64,000 bases of DNA from Chrysophaeum taylorii. Taxonomy: Eukaryota; Sar; Pelagophyceae; Pelagomonadales; Pelagomonadaceae. The notes below the pieces were generated by a model that saw only the letters and a list, made by a program, of their open reading frames with translations, made no database searches and was not told the DNA's origin. Positions 10,226 through 21,073 of this stretch are shown here, piece by piece (the stretch's first letter is position 1; each line of letters starts with the position of its first letter). The translations under genes and the position numbers were made by a program. The DNA lies in contig JAQMWT010000441.1 of NCBI GenBank assembly GCA_029834535.1, positions 1 through 64,000 on the forward strand, read 5' to 3'.

Positions 10226-13200
10226 TATATTTACAATGACTTTCTGGACACGCCGTTCAACCCTGAAATACATGAGCCAGCTCACTACATCGACTACATG
10301 CGTCATGTCCAGCAACAACTGCGCCAGATCACCACGGACGCTTCTCTCCAACTTCCCGACGACAAGATCCTAGAAGAAATTCACCAAACTCTCCGCTTCA
10401 AGTACCCCCCAAGCTTGGTTGACTCCCGCGCCCCAACGCACATCAATGGCTTTGCACGTCTTGCTAACTGTCTGCGCAATCCCAACGACTCGCTGTTACT
10501 CGACGAAGACAAGGAAGCCATCCACCACCTTCCTAAGCTCATCGCTCGCATCACCGTCATTTCCACGTTTGAGCGCAATTTTTGGGCTCACCTCAAGCCT
10601 CACCCAACTCTCAACTTCAAGCCTTTACGCTTCGTCACCGACTTCGGTCGTCTGCCAACAAAGGACAAAGACAATCCCCGCTTTCGCTCCCGCCGTCAGG
10701 GTCTCCACCTCACCGAAGACGATGATGACACCTCTCCCTCTGAAGACGACACCCCACCGGACCCCGTTGAAGACGCCGACCCCGTCGCTGTTTATCTCAC
10801 GGAGGCCAATCTTGATCAAGAGGAAGACAATGACCTCCTTCACCAACTACACGCCTACCGCAAGAAACAAATTTCGCGGCACGTCAAAAAGACCCCTCCA
10901 GGCAAAAAGCCTCCTAATCCTCGCTCCCCTTCTTACTACGACATCAATGACAGTCCTAAGCCCAAGGCCACCCCTGTCACCCCACCGAAGAACAAGCAAC
11001 GTCCCCGTGCTCCTCCTGTCACCCCTGACAAACGCGAGCACCCGCATCTTCGCAAGGTCACCTTCCTCACACAACCTCATCCACCCAAACCATCTACTCC
11101 TATACGACTCCCTACATTCGACCTGGCATTTTCCACATTGCCCTGCCAACATCTGAGTGTAATGAAAAACTACAACGGCTATGCCACTCCGGTCACCGCC
11201 TATCTTTTCGTCAAAGAACAAATCCGCTTCGTTCGTCGCACGCTCCCGACCTATGCCAGTGTCGAGAACGTACCTCCCAACCCCCGAACCCACCACGAGT
11301 ATGCTCAACTCGCCAAGGGTTATCAGCGCTTAGGCGTAGGTTGGCACCTATTCGCCTCCCGGGCGGGCCGGTTGGCAGCCGGAACGTTCGCAGTGGGACG
11401 GGGTATGGCCGGGGGGCGCAGACGGAAGGTTATCGACGAGTTGGTTGTCAGTCACATCGCGGTCTCCTCGTCGCATGGCGACAAGCTTGATGATCACTCT
11501 CCGCCGACCCACCTTTCGGCGCCCCTCGTCTACAGGCCCGTGATTCCGGACTGGCTCCTGTCGGTCCGGCCTGGCTCCCATGCTCGGGAGAGGTCTGAAG
11601 TTAGTTAGTTAGGTTCCGCCACTTCGGCGTTACAATGCCTCTGCTTTTGGTGACGTCATCAGCAAGACACGCTATCTCGCTGTGTATGCCCGGCACCCGC
11701 TCACCGGCTACAACCTCGAGAAAACCGCCTCTCCTTGGTTAACATCACCTCCGAGCATGGTTCCTCTCCTGGACCCCAGTCACAACATCCCTGACGATCT
11801 CTGGATCGCCAAACCCGCCCTTCGTGGTACAGTGCCCCGCTCCACATTGAACTACTACCAGCACAAGGCTGCCTACTCCTACAAGCCCACCAACGCCTCG
11901 AAACTCGCGATTTCCGAAAATGCCCGCATCTGCCAAATGCTCGCACGTCTCACCAAGCCCTTCACGGATCTCGGTCTAGATGCCGACGGCACCCCCTACG
12001 CCGCGATGGCGTCCATATCCCACCTCCTGGTTTTCACGCTCCTGCACAACCATTTGTCGCAACACCCCACTCTCGCCGCTTGGAACACCATCCGCTGTTT
12101 TCATGCCTCAGAGTCTCAATGTGCTTGCCATTTGGATGGTGCCATCACCGGCACCGCCGCTACTGCCGTCGCATGTGGATACTTCTCGCGCGCCTCCCTC
12201 ACCCTACATTCCAGGCCCCCTCAGATTTTGGACTGTTCCCATCAACCCGCAGTCTTCTCCCCAACGCACTCCTTTTCCCTGGATGTTCCCAAGGGCACCG
12301 CCTTTCTGGTCATCGCTTACACCACCTCCTTGGCCGCCGCTCACAGCTGTTCGCGCCCGTCCACTTGTGTCCACTATATGAATCGTTTGCATCCTGTCTT
12401 AGCCGCGATCGACTCACAAGGGCGAATTGCTCTCGCTGACCCCAAGGGACTCATTATGTCCAAAGCACGTCCCACTTACGCGGACTATGTCGGCCACATC
12501 GGAGACACGCTTCAGAAGAGCACCAAGTGCTACTCGGCCACTGGCTCGTACCCCACCAACACGAGCTACTCCAATGCCTTGCTGCTGATCTCCCCAGACC
12601 ACATTCGTTACGCGACCCTCAACGAAATCGCAAAATTTGGACACCACTCGGACCCGGAACTGCTCCGCCTGTTCAAACAGCACCCGCCGTACTTCGCGTT
12701 CAAGGCACTGGCCAGCGCCGTCCCGCACCACATGTCGCAGGCAAAGTACAGCGTTGTCCTCGCATTCCACGAATCGCACCACCACGTAAACCTTCACGTC
12801 GAATGGGCCACGATACGCCATGGCATCCCCAGCCCCGGAGACATCAACCAGGTTGCAGAATTCTTCTCGGCCATCTCCAGCCGTCTCTTAGCAGAGGAAG
12901 ACCTGAACCTCACCTCTCTCTTCAATGCCGTTGCAGATGCTCACCATGATGCGATCCACAAACCAAGCAAATCGACAAGCCTCGAGACGCTTCTTGCCGA
13001 GGCAACCGTTGCTAAAATCCGAGTCGACAAGCGACCCAGCCCCCCCAGCGCTTCGACTGCTGCTCTGCCTCCCTTGCACCAGCCCGGCACCATTCAGCAC
13101 GCCAAAAGAGTGCGTTTGGTCACTCGTTGGCACCGCATACACCACCAACAACCCGAAATTCTTCGCCGCACGATTGCCGCTAATGTAACGAATCTCCGCC

Positions 13201-16200
13201 CAAGTGATGATCGGTATCTGCATGACTGCAGTGAACGCAAGCGCTACCAATCGCATGTAAGCTTCAGTCACAAGAACAATTCCTGGTCACCGGACGAACT
13301 GGCCTACGCTCCTGGCCAACACCTCCACATGGATGTATCATACCCGAGCATCCGCAAGTGCTACGGCGGATTTCGCTATATCATGCACTTTATGTGTATT
13401 ATCTCAGCACACAAATGGGTCTATTTCCTTCGGAAATTAGACGCACAGGATGTTCTGGCCGGCATCCTCTATGTGGCCAATGTGATTAAAGTCGAATTCG
13501 ATGTCAATGTGAAGATCATATCCTCTGATGCCTTCTCAACTTTTCGCTCCGAAGCTTTCCACCCCCTCAAGGTGCAGCTTGGTCTCCAATTCCAAATCCT
13601 TGGTCGCCACCTCCACCAGCGGAAGTTTGCTGAAAACATTATCAAGGAAACACCCGAGGCACCGTAGTTCGTCTCCTCAACCTTCGCAGTGTACGCATCG
13701 AAGGAAAGTCTATTGCCGCTGAATATTATCACCCGTTTGCTCTCCTGCATAAGATCCAAGCCGACAACCAGCGCTCTCATGGACTGCCCTCGCGCACAAA
13801 CATGCCATGCACCGATCCCCGGCGTATCATGCCACCCATGGCACCGCTCTTGGAGCTTCTCCCCTTTGGCGAACCTGTCACTTTTGTCTACCCTCAAAGT
13901 CACAAGCTGGAACCCTCCAGCGACTCCGCCTCTTACTTTCATAGTAATAACTATCTCCCGAACCTCCCCGGAACGGACCGATTTATCCGAGATGTTCACA
14001 GCTCTATCTTGCTTGTACATCAAGGGCGATATGGGAAAATCGTCACCTCAAACGACTTCCATGTCGACGCAGACATGCCAGTCAACCGTAACAAGGAGAT
14101 CGAACGGATCAAAGCACTCGCACAGATCCCAACAAAGGCACGACAAGAGGACAAGCTACCAGCTATAAGCGAACAACAAATGCCGGAAGTTAGACAGGAA
14201 TCAAAAAATGAGGGCGAGACTCACGCAGACGAGCACGATGATAAACCTAGCGATGACGACGAACACAAAGAACCGGATCCAACTCCCGCTGCTGATTCAA
14301 GTCCCGTTAGCGACGCGACACCTGAACAGGATTTTTCGTTCCTCAACCGGCCACCTCCGCCGGATGGTAGCATTCCGATGCCCAAACGAAAAGATCGCCT
14401 TTAGGTTGTTCTCGATGATTCAGGTTTCACTCCAGTTCTCGTGCGTCGCAACCAGAGCGATAAGCTCGCATTATCGCCTCAGAATATGGTCGCAACTGGA
14501 AATACCAGCAGGAGCAATCCGCGGCTCACGCCACAGCTAACATGTCCAGCACATTGATGTTCCTCATCAGTGTCAGCGCTCTGCATCAGGGCCACGCCGC
14601 CAGCATCGCCTCTGCTCTCAACATTCGAAGAGATGCTAAGCCGCCTAATGATGTCCCGAAAGGATGCCTCCTAGCAAGTACCACACAAGACTGTGGTATC
14701 ATGGACGGCACCGCACTGGATTTGCAGAGAGAAACCGACGCAGAACTCTTGTATGTTGACTTCCCCAGGAAGCCATACCACTCATCTGTGTTGGTTGACC
14801 ACCTTCATAACGATAATTCTGTTCTCGAGAACTACGTGTGCCATGACGAAATGTCACCGGCAGAGTACTAGCGCGTCAGTGGAATCAAGAATTCTGTTGT
14901 ATGGGTTCCTCTCTTTTGTGGGACATCTCCGCGCATCAACACTACCATCTAGCTTCTCGTCACAGGCATGCCTTCATGCATGATTCTGGCGAACTCGGAC
15001 ACCTCTTCCTAAGTCAAAGTGATCCGAATCAAGATATTCTACAAGAAGTCGTGGACTATGATTTACAGCACATCGATCACGTCGTGTTGCAGCTTGTGAC
15101 CGCTGAAGATATTGTCTATGAGCCTGAAAAGATTGTCGAACTCAAAGGACTCAGCGAAGAAGATAAGCTAAAGCATATCGCTTCGATTCGCAAAGAAATT
15201 GAGGGATTGTGCTCCAATGGTGTCTTCAAGCTTGAGCCTTTACCGCCAGACCGTTCGTCTATCTCGACGAGGCTCGTGCTGAAGATCAAGTATTTTGCTG
15301 ACGGGACTCCAGACCGCTATAAAGCTCGTCTAATCGCCCGAAGTTTCTTGGCACGTGTAGGCATTGACTTTTATGCCACATCCTCCACAACCGCAATGCT
15401 CGCTACCAACCGGCTACTGCTCGCCATCGCTGTGAAGCACAAGCTCCCGGTCGCGCACGCGGACATTCCTCAGGCATTTATCCAATCGGTACTCGATCGC
15501 CCAGTATGGATCGACTTTCCTCGAGGAATACGTGTCTCGCCAAATCTTATCCAGCAGATACAGAAGAACCATCCAGAGTCGAAGCTCGCTCTCCGACTCG
15601 TCAAGGCTCTCTATGGCCTCAAACAGTCAGCTTTGTTGTGGAACATTAAGCTCGACTCGTTTCTTCGACAACATGAGTTCGAACGCTCACAAGTTGATAC
15701 TTGCCTCTATATCAATTGGGATCGACCTATCAACAAATGGGTATTACTATCCGTTTCAGTCGATGACCTATTGATCACTGGTACCAACACTGCCAAAATT
15801 GCGTCTCTTCGCACTGCTCTGGAGACTGAATATGGCAAAGGTACGTGGCATGACAACATCAGATCCTTTCTTGGCATCGATGTTCACTACAATGTCTCCG
15901 CTGGTCATCTCACTATGAATGTAGCAGCGAAGATCAACAAGATGCTTGCTGAGCATAAGCTCAACCTACATAGCCTAGACGTCCCCTATTCGGACATCCT
16001 CACCCAAAAACCTTCTACTAAACTTCTCTCAGACTTGGCTACTACCTTAGACGTATTACGCCAAAACTTCCCTTTCTACTGTGGCACCAGCATTTATTTG
16101 TCTGTCACATGTCGGCCTGACATCACCACCTTGTGCAAGAAATGCTGCAAGGGGATGCACAACCCCGACCAAACACACCTTCTGCACTTATATGTTTTAC

Positions 16201-17200
16201 TTCGCTACTTAAAGGGCACTCCGAATGACTCCCTCGACTATTCGTCCGTCAGCTCGTCTATTACCCCCTTTGTTCAGCATCTGATCGCCCGCTATCCTGA
16301 ACTGCACCTCCTTCGTCCACCTATTATCTGTTTTACTGATGCAAGCTTTGCTAATCGTTCTGACCCTCGCTTACGATCCAATTCTGGTGCATGTATATTC
16401 GTCTTTGGCAGTCTCGTATTTTGGTCTAGCAAACGACAAACTCTTACTGCCAAAAGCAACATGGAAGCTGAACTCATCGCCGCCAGCGCAGCCGCTGATG
16501 AATGTCTCTGGTTCTACAAGCTTTTCTCACCTCACCCCTATCTGTTTTCGTGTTATTACGCTCACGCTATTCCATTGCTTATTGATAACGCTAGCGCACT
16601 ACATGTCGCTAATCACCCTAAAGTCAGTGCTCCTTCTCTTCATACCAACTTACGAGAATTTCGCATTCGTGACTACCAGGCTAATTCGATCATTAGACCT
16701 CTCTGGTGTCCTACTCTCTACCAGGTCGCTGATCATTTTTCGAAGCTCCTTCCACGCAACTTGTTTCACAAGTTCAAGAACGCCTACGGCGTTCACTCCA
16801 CTTCATCCTCACCACCATCACATCAAGCTACTCTTTCGGCTACTCTTCCACCGTACGACTCTGTCCAGAACACTCTCTACATTCTTGTCGATGGTAAGAC
16901 GCTTCCTGCTTAGTTTGATCCAGATTTCGCTCCCCGAGTTCAATCTGTGAGGGCGTAGAGATAGAAAATCTGAATTAGGGTTAGTAACCCATATTCTAGG
17001 GTTAGTTCACTTTACTTCGCCGCCTTTTGATTTAAGAAAACGCTGTGTTATTCACACCGGCTGTCCTCGATTAAGAGACAGATTCGAGGACAGACTACCA
17101 CTGTTCTCACGCTGTGCTGAAGGGTAACACAGTTGTGATTACTGTTCTGTAAAGACACACTTCCTCTACGTTCCTTCGAGGTTTCTAGAAAAGCCAGTCC
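10226..17200 (+). mobile_element. Fossil Ty1/Copia LTR retrotransposon (copia-2)
   Basis: Parts in order: gag-like acidic/proline-rich region (about 10226-11330); protease-to-integrase region (11640-13670) ending in a Copia integrase core; a linker region (13690-14870); reverse transcriptase and RNase H (14900-16913) with typical Copia motifs, including the V-D-D-L active-site strand. Behind pol, 16930-17200 is a terminal-repeat-like stretch related to 52990-53265 in reverse. The left end is cut off by Helitron copy 2, and a LINE/SINE insertion sits at 11340-11612. The element is broken, with a handful of interruptions, but is better preserved than copia-1 and so probably younger. Confidence 0.8.
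11340..11612 (+). mobile_element. Non-LTR retroelement tail (LINE/SINE), TTAG-tailed, long copy
   Basis: The copy ends in CTCGGGAGAGGTCTGAAG followed by (TTAG)n at 11594-11611. The body, with GGCCGGTTGGCAGCCGGAAC near its 5' end, recurs diverged at 17655-17835. Its 3' half recurs at 25323-25499, and its 3' end at 39513-39600, 51111-51146 and 54817-54851. It lies in the copia-2 coding region, so it is younger than that insertion. I could not define a clean target-site duplication here. Confidence 0.7.
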
Positions 17201-17230
17201 ACTATTCAAAGCGGTGGGGCTGCTTTCTCA

Positions 17231-17575
17231 TCAATTTCGGATGCGGTGGAGGTGCGCCAGGCTTTCGCGAAGGCTCTCTGAGTCTTCGGACCCTTCGTAG
17301 CGGCGCCGAAGTTCTCTCACAACATGCGGTCGGCACGTGCGCATGCTGCCAGCGACGCGCAGGATCGGCAGACCGGCGACCTCGGCGAAGAGGGCCGCCG
17401 ACTCGCGGCTGACGCGGATCACCATCACACCCCTCCTGTCGACGAACCGGACTTGCGGCGCCATCCGGCCGAGGCCGAACTCACCGCTGCGCGCGAGCAC
17501 GCGCGCCCGCACGTTGCTCATCACCTTGGCCTCCGAGGAGTCAACAACGAAGTAACGATGCTTCTTCGTCGCCAT
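17231..17575 (-). CDS. RNase P/MRP subunit POP5-like (Rpp14/Pop5 family)
   Basis: The predicted product has 114 residues. The N-terminus K-K-H-R-Y-F-V-V matches the K-x-R-Y-L-L-V opening of Pop5. It is followed by a helix, then a strand V-M-V-I-R-V-S-R-E resembling the family's 'G-I-V-R-C-P-R-E' strand, then I-L-R-V-A-G-S-M-R-T-C, which matches the conserved 'L-x-V-S-G-S-I-R-x-C' block. Pop5 binds the catalytic RNA of RNase P and RNase MRP in the nucleus, for tRNA 5' processing and pre-rRNA cleavage. At 114 aa it is shorter than the usual 140-170 aa, mostly because the segment before the R-V-A-G-S block is compressed. The ATG at 17573-17575 is the natural start. It lies about 30 bp beyond the copia-2 end and upstream of a diverged retroelement tail at 17655. 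A single-domain fragment or a decaying copy is possible. Confidence 0.6.
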   Translation of the reverse strand: MATKKHRYFVVDSSEAKVMSNVRARVLARSGEFGLGRMAPQVRFVDRRGVMVIRVSRESAALFAEVAGLPILRVAGSMRTCRPHVVRELRRRYEGSEDSESLRESLAHLHRIRN

Positions 17576-17654
17576 AACAACAGAGTCCGATTCTTTTATC
17601 CTTTACGGTAACCTGCGAGGACGATTCTAAACCTGCACCTAGCGTCTGTTCGCG

Positions 17655-17835
17655 TACCGGTCCGGTCGGTTGGATGCCGGAACGTTCGCAGTGGGACCGG
17701 TTATGGCCGGAGGACGCAGAAGGGAAAGTTAACGGCGAGATGGTTGTCTTTCAAATCGCGGTCTCCGCGTCGCATGGGAACAGGCGTCAAATCCCTCCCG
17801 ACGCTCCTTTAAGCGCCCCTCGTTTCTTACCCTGT
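17655..17835 (+). mobile_element. Diverged copy of the TTAG-tailed retroelement
   Basis: Collinear with 11370-11540: GATGCCGGAACGTTCGCAGT, then GGTTATGGCCGGAGGACGCA, then ATCGCGGTCTCCGCGTCGCA. The conserved 3' tail is not retained. It is more diverged than the other copies, hence older. Confidence 0.6.
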
Positions 17836-19440
17836 GATTCTGATCCTGCGCGCTACGGCGTTGGGATCAGCCGACGCCCCATGGACTGGGCTGGCATAGA
17901 GTTAGGTAGTTTCTGTTTTCGGCGGGGGGCGGTGTTGGCAAGAACGAGGCCTGTAATTCATGTAAGCGGCGAGGGGAACAGCCCCGAGGATTTGGATTTA
18001 GACCCCGAGGCTTTGGATGTGAGAAAGCCCTTGCGTGGCGACGGCCATCACCCACTGGGGTTCTTAATGTACGAATCCAAGACTCGGGAAAGTGACCGGC
18101 GTCCACGAGCACGTGGGCGGCGTCCGAGCCCCTTCTTGCGGCAAAAGGGGGCTCCATTTTGCGAGTCTCCGGATTCCGCATCTCGATTGAAGATGCTGCG
18201 GCAGCATTCCATCCTTGGAGGCGAGGCGAGTCGAGTCTCGGGTGTTGATGTGGATGCCTTGTGAGAAGAAATTTGCGACGGTAGGCGATAACTGTCTCGG
18301 GGATCGACTTCAGACGGTGTTCAAAGTCCGGCGTCTTGGTCAGCTGTCCTCGAGCCCGGCATGAATAAACAAAAACCAAGCGGACGGACGGACGGACGGA
18401 CGGACGGACGTTGCTGGATTTAAAATCGTGCTGCTCAACAGGCAATTCGAGATGCGACAGATTACGGTACCAACGAGTATCGGGGTGCGTCTCATGGCGA
18501 GCTTTACCTATAATGCGTCCCAGGCTACTCGTTAACAATCTGGCGGTCTTGAATGAACTCTCGGGGTGGGAGCGGCCGCTCCTCCGCGAGGGTCTCGGTG
18601 ACGCACGCCTAGTGCGCTTTGTTGTTCCGCATCTTAAGCGTGGGACAGCACATTTTCCTGGAGCTCGAGTTATGTCGATTTGGAGCAATGGTTCGGGGTG
18701 TGCGTTTCGCGAGCGGTGCAACGCGCGGTCAGTTTTTGAAGCGGCTCGGCATCCAGCCCTTCGAAGCAGACTTCTACAACGCCGGAGATCAACACTCGCA
18801 GCAGTATAGACGCCTCCTTGATGCCCACATTGATGTCGCAAGTTCGGTTGCGTTTGAGGATGGCTCGCTTTTCTTTGGCGCAAACCAAGATGTGCGCACG
18901 TTGTCAAAAAAAAAAATCGTTGTTAGCGATTCCTATTCTTTCAAAAAGTGTGATCTGCGCAAGAGTCGTCGCTTACGACATCTTGTTCGTACAGCAAAGT
19001 GTTGCTGCTATTATGCGCTCAAGTCCGAGACCCCGCCGGACCCGTGCGCGTGCCAATGTAATTGTGGTTTGCAAATTCCAGGCTCAAAGAGCCGGGTTGG
19101 ATGAGCGCAGAGGAAAACAAGGATGTTACAGCCAGAAGAACGCAAAGAGGGGCAATGGAATTAGGAAGAAGGGACAAGAAGGAGTGACGCAAGGAGCTCT
19201 AGACGAAGTCAAACACAAAGTAAGAGTAGTGGCAGGCGTGCTTATGAAGAAAGACACGACGCTAAGAGACGGTCGCAGCAAGATGGCAGACCCCCCAGAC
19301 AGGCCTCCATAATTTGGTCCGGGCGAAATGTCGCGAGAACAACACGAGGCAACAACACGTCAAAGGCAACACGGACGCTCTGCCGATAAAAATATTATCG
19401 CAATTGGCAACACGATGATTTTTGTAACGCCTAAAAAATA
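17836..19440. other. Unassigned stretch with a possible gene or transposon relic
   Basis: No recognised intact gene. A (CGGA)n microsatellite lies at 18381-18410. On the plus strand, 18688-18910 stays in one frame and reads like real protein (R-F-A-S-G-A-T-R-G-Q-F-L-K-R-L-G-I, then V-A-F-E-D-G-S-L-F-F-G), but I cannot name a family. A 346-residue minus-strand frame (17867-18907) is rich in Arg, His and Pro and looks like a shadow. A poly-C run is at 19495-19508. Confidence 0.3.
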
Positions 19441-19531
19441 GTGTCTGATGATGATGGGTGGGGCGGGCCTTCGGCCATTTCTAAAGAACCGCACACCCCC
19501 CCCCCCCCGACGCCGACGTAATGGAAATAGG

Positions 19532-20023
19532 TCAGGGTCCCGCCATGCGACACCGGCCCTCGATCCACTGACGCTCGGCGTCAGGGGGCTGGCGGCGCTT
19601 AGATTTGGTAACGATGTCGTGGACATAGCCGGTTCGTGGGTCGTAGTACTCCCCGCCGCCCACGTCGTAGCAGCCGGGCGGGAGGGAGTTCCTCCGGGAA
19701 GATAATTTGGGGTCGTTGGTCGAACTGAGAGCGCCCGCTGGATTGATGATTCCGGTCTCGTGCTCCGAGTGGAAGCGGCGGTCCCCGGGAAGCAGGTACC
19801 CCCAGTTGTCTTCGTACTTCAAGCCGTCGTTAAAGATGTAGGCGCCGGTGATCTCGCGTCCATTCTTGAAGACACCCTCGAAGACGCCGTTTTCGAAGAC
19901 GAGTTTTCCTGGGCCGTGGAAGGCGCCGTTCTTAAAGGCGCCCTCGTAGCGAGTGCCGTCGGGGTACCTGTAGACTCCCTGGCCTTCGTACCGTCCGAAG
20001 ACGAGGGGTCCGTCATAGGACAT
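19532..20023 (-). CDS. MORN repeat-containing protein 5 (MORN5-like)
   Basis: The product has 163 residues, close to the 161 of human MORN5. About three MORN repeats occupy residues 5-55 (G-R-Y-E-G-Q-G-V-Y and Y-P-D-G-T-R-Y-E-G-A-F are typical). They are followed by the MORN5-specific tail: I-T-G-A-Y-I-F-N-D-G-L, then D-N-W-G-Y, then D-R-R-F-H-S-E, then I-N-P-A-G, and near the end L-P-P-G-C-Y-D and a W-I-E-G-R-C-R terminus. MORN5 proteins are conserved in flagellated eukaryotes and associated with cilia or sperm; that suggests, but does not prove, a flagellated stage. I chose the ATG at 20023 because the MORN5 homology begins there. A longer frame up to 20380 exists but only as antisense of the next gene. 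The start lies 38 bp from the divergent RRM-FHA gene. Confidence 0.88.
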   Translation of the reverse strand: MSYDGPLVFGRYEGQGVYRYPDGTRYEGAFKNGAFHGPGKLVFENGVFEGVFKNGREITGAYIFNDGLKYEDNWGYLLPGDRRFHSEHETGIINPAGALSSTNDPKLSSRRNSLPPGCYDVGGGEYYDPRTGYVHDIVTKSKRRQPPDAERQWIEGRCRMAGP

Positions 20024-20061
20024 AAGTGGCGGCGCTAGTAGGGAATAATAGAGGGTAAGGG
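20024..20061. promoter_or_regulatory. 38-bp bidirectional intergenic spacer
   Basis: Only 38 bp separate the ATGs of the divergent MORN5 (minus) and RRM-FHA (plus) genes. Any core promoter must overlap the coding sequence or 5' UTR of the partner. No TATA box is visible; AATAATAGAGGG lies at 20044-20055. Confidence 0.6.
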
Positions 20062-20826
20062 ATGAAGCGGCGTCGTGAAGATGGGACGAGCCGGCGGCTT
20101 TTCGTGGGGAACCTGAGCTTGGAGACCAAGGCCGAGGGTCTCCGCGCGGCGTTCGAACGGTTCGGGAAGGTGGTCGACGCCCACGTCCCCGATGATCGGG
20201 GTTTTGGGTTCGTGACGCTTGAATCCCCGGCGGAAGCCGAAGCCGCCAAGGCTGCGACCGTTGAGGTCGACGGCCGTAGGTTGCGCGTGAGCGATGCGCG
20301 CCAGAGCACGAGGCACGTCTGGGGTCGGCCCGACCTAGAAGATGTGGAGGAAGAGGTGTCCGTTGAAGCGGCGAAGCCAAATTTTGGGCTTTCGGGAGCG
20401 CTCGCGAAGGACGAGGCGACCGGCAACGTCTACAAGGGCCACGTCCTCAAATTTACTGAGCCCGAGGACGCCGCCAAGCCTCGGCAGCGGTGGCGCATCT
20501 ACGTCTTCAAAGACGATAAAATCGCCGAGACGCTCTACGTGCACCGGCAGTCGGCATTTCTGGTCGGAAGGATAAAAGAGATCTGCGACGTCTTGACGAT
20601 GCACCCGAGCTGCTCGGGCCAGCATGCCGTCATTCAGTTTCGAGATCGCCACCTCGACGAGGATGGGGCCCGACCCTACGTGATGGACTTGGAGTCCACC
20701 AATGGCACCTTTCTCAACGGGGACAGGCTCGACCCGGCGAGGTACGTCGAGCTCAAGCACAAGGACGTCCTCACTTTCGCCAGTTCCTCCAGGGAGTACG
20801 TCATCATCAAGAGCGATGGGTCTTGA
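20062..20826 (+). CDS. RRM + FHA protein, SNIP1/Pml1-like splicing factor
   Basis: The product has 254 residues. An RRM lies at about 13-85, with RNP2 L-F-V-G-N-L and RNP1 R-G-F-G-F-V-T-L. A linker has P-N-F-G-L-S-G-A-L, the motif that precedes the FHA domain in SNIP1/DAWDLE/Pml1 proteins. The FHA domain (about 150-250) includes H-R-Q-S-A-F-L-V-G-R, H-P-S-C-S-G-Q-H-A-V-I-Q-F and D-L-E-S-T-N-G-T-F-L-N-G, with the phosphothreonine-contacting R, S-x-x-H and N residues all present. It ends in S-S-R-E-Y-V-I-I. Pml1/SNIP1 belongs to the RES pre-mRNA retention and splicing complex; plant DAWDLE also acts in small-RNA biogenesis. SNIP1 relatives usually have a disordered charged N-terminus; here an RRM replaces it. 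RES also contains the RRM protein Bud13-partner Snu17, so the fusion may join two RES functions. Intronless, head-to-head with MORN5. Confidence 0.88.
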   Translation: MKRRREDGTSRRLFVGNLSLETKAEGLRAAFERFGKVVDAHVPDDRGFGFVTLESPAEAEAAKAATVEVDGRRLRVSDARQSTRHVWGRPDLEDVEEEVSVEAAKPNFGLSGALAKDEATGNVYKGHVLKFTEPEDAAKPRQRWRIYVFKDDKIAETLYVHRQSAFLVGRIKEICDVLTMHPSCSGQHAVIQFRDRHLDEDGARPYVMDLESTNGTFLNGDRLDPARYVELKHKDVLTFASSSREYVIIKSDGS

Positions 20827-21003
20827 TGGGTGAGTTGGCTAGCTACAGGATCTATAATGATGATGTAGGATGATGTAGGATGATGATGATGATGATGAGG
20901 TCCCAAAGAAAAAAAACGACGACGCGAGGTTGGTCTTCTAGCGCTACTGCACAACATTAACAATAGCAGCAACAACAACAACAACAACAACAGCGACGGA
21001 GGT

Positions 21004-21026
21004 GGCGCCGCACAAGAAGCGGCGCC
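21004..21026 (-). other. Perfect GC hairpin behind the PP2A gene
   Basis: An 8-bp perfect inverted repeat, GGCGCCGC / GCGGCGCC with a 7-nt loop (ACAAGAA), lies about 50 bp past the PP2A stop codon, flanked by trinucleotide repeats. It could mark the mRNA 3' end; no function is shown. Confidence 0.6.
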
Positions 21027-21073
21027 GTCGCCGCCATTGGTGGTGGTGGTGCCGCCGCCGCCGCCGCCGCCGC

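Noticed and set aside
17867-18907. 346-residue minus-strand frame
   Set aside because: Arg/His/Pro-rich, spans a (CGGA)n microsatellite, no domain; a chance frame is likelier.
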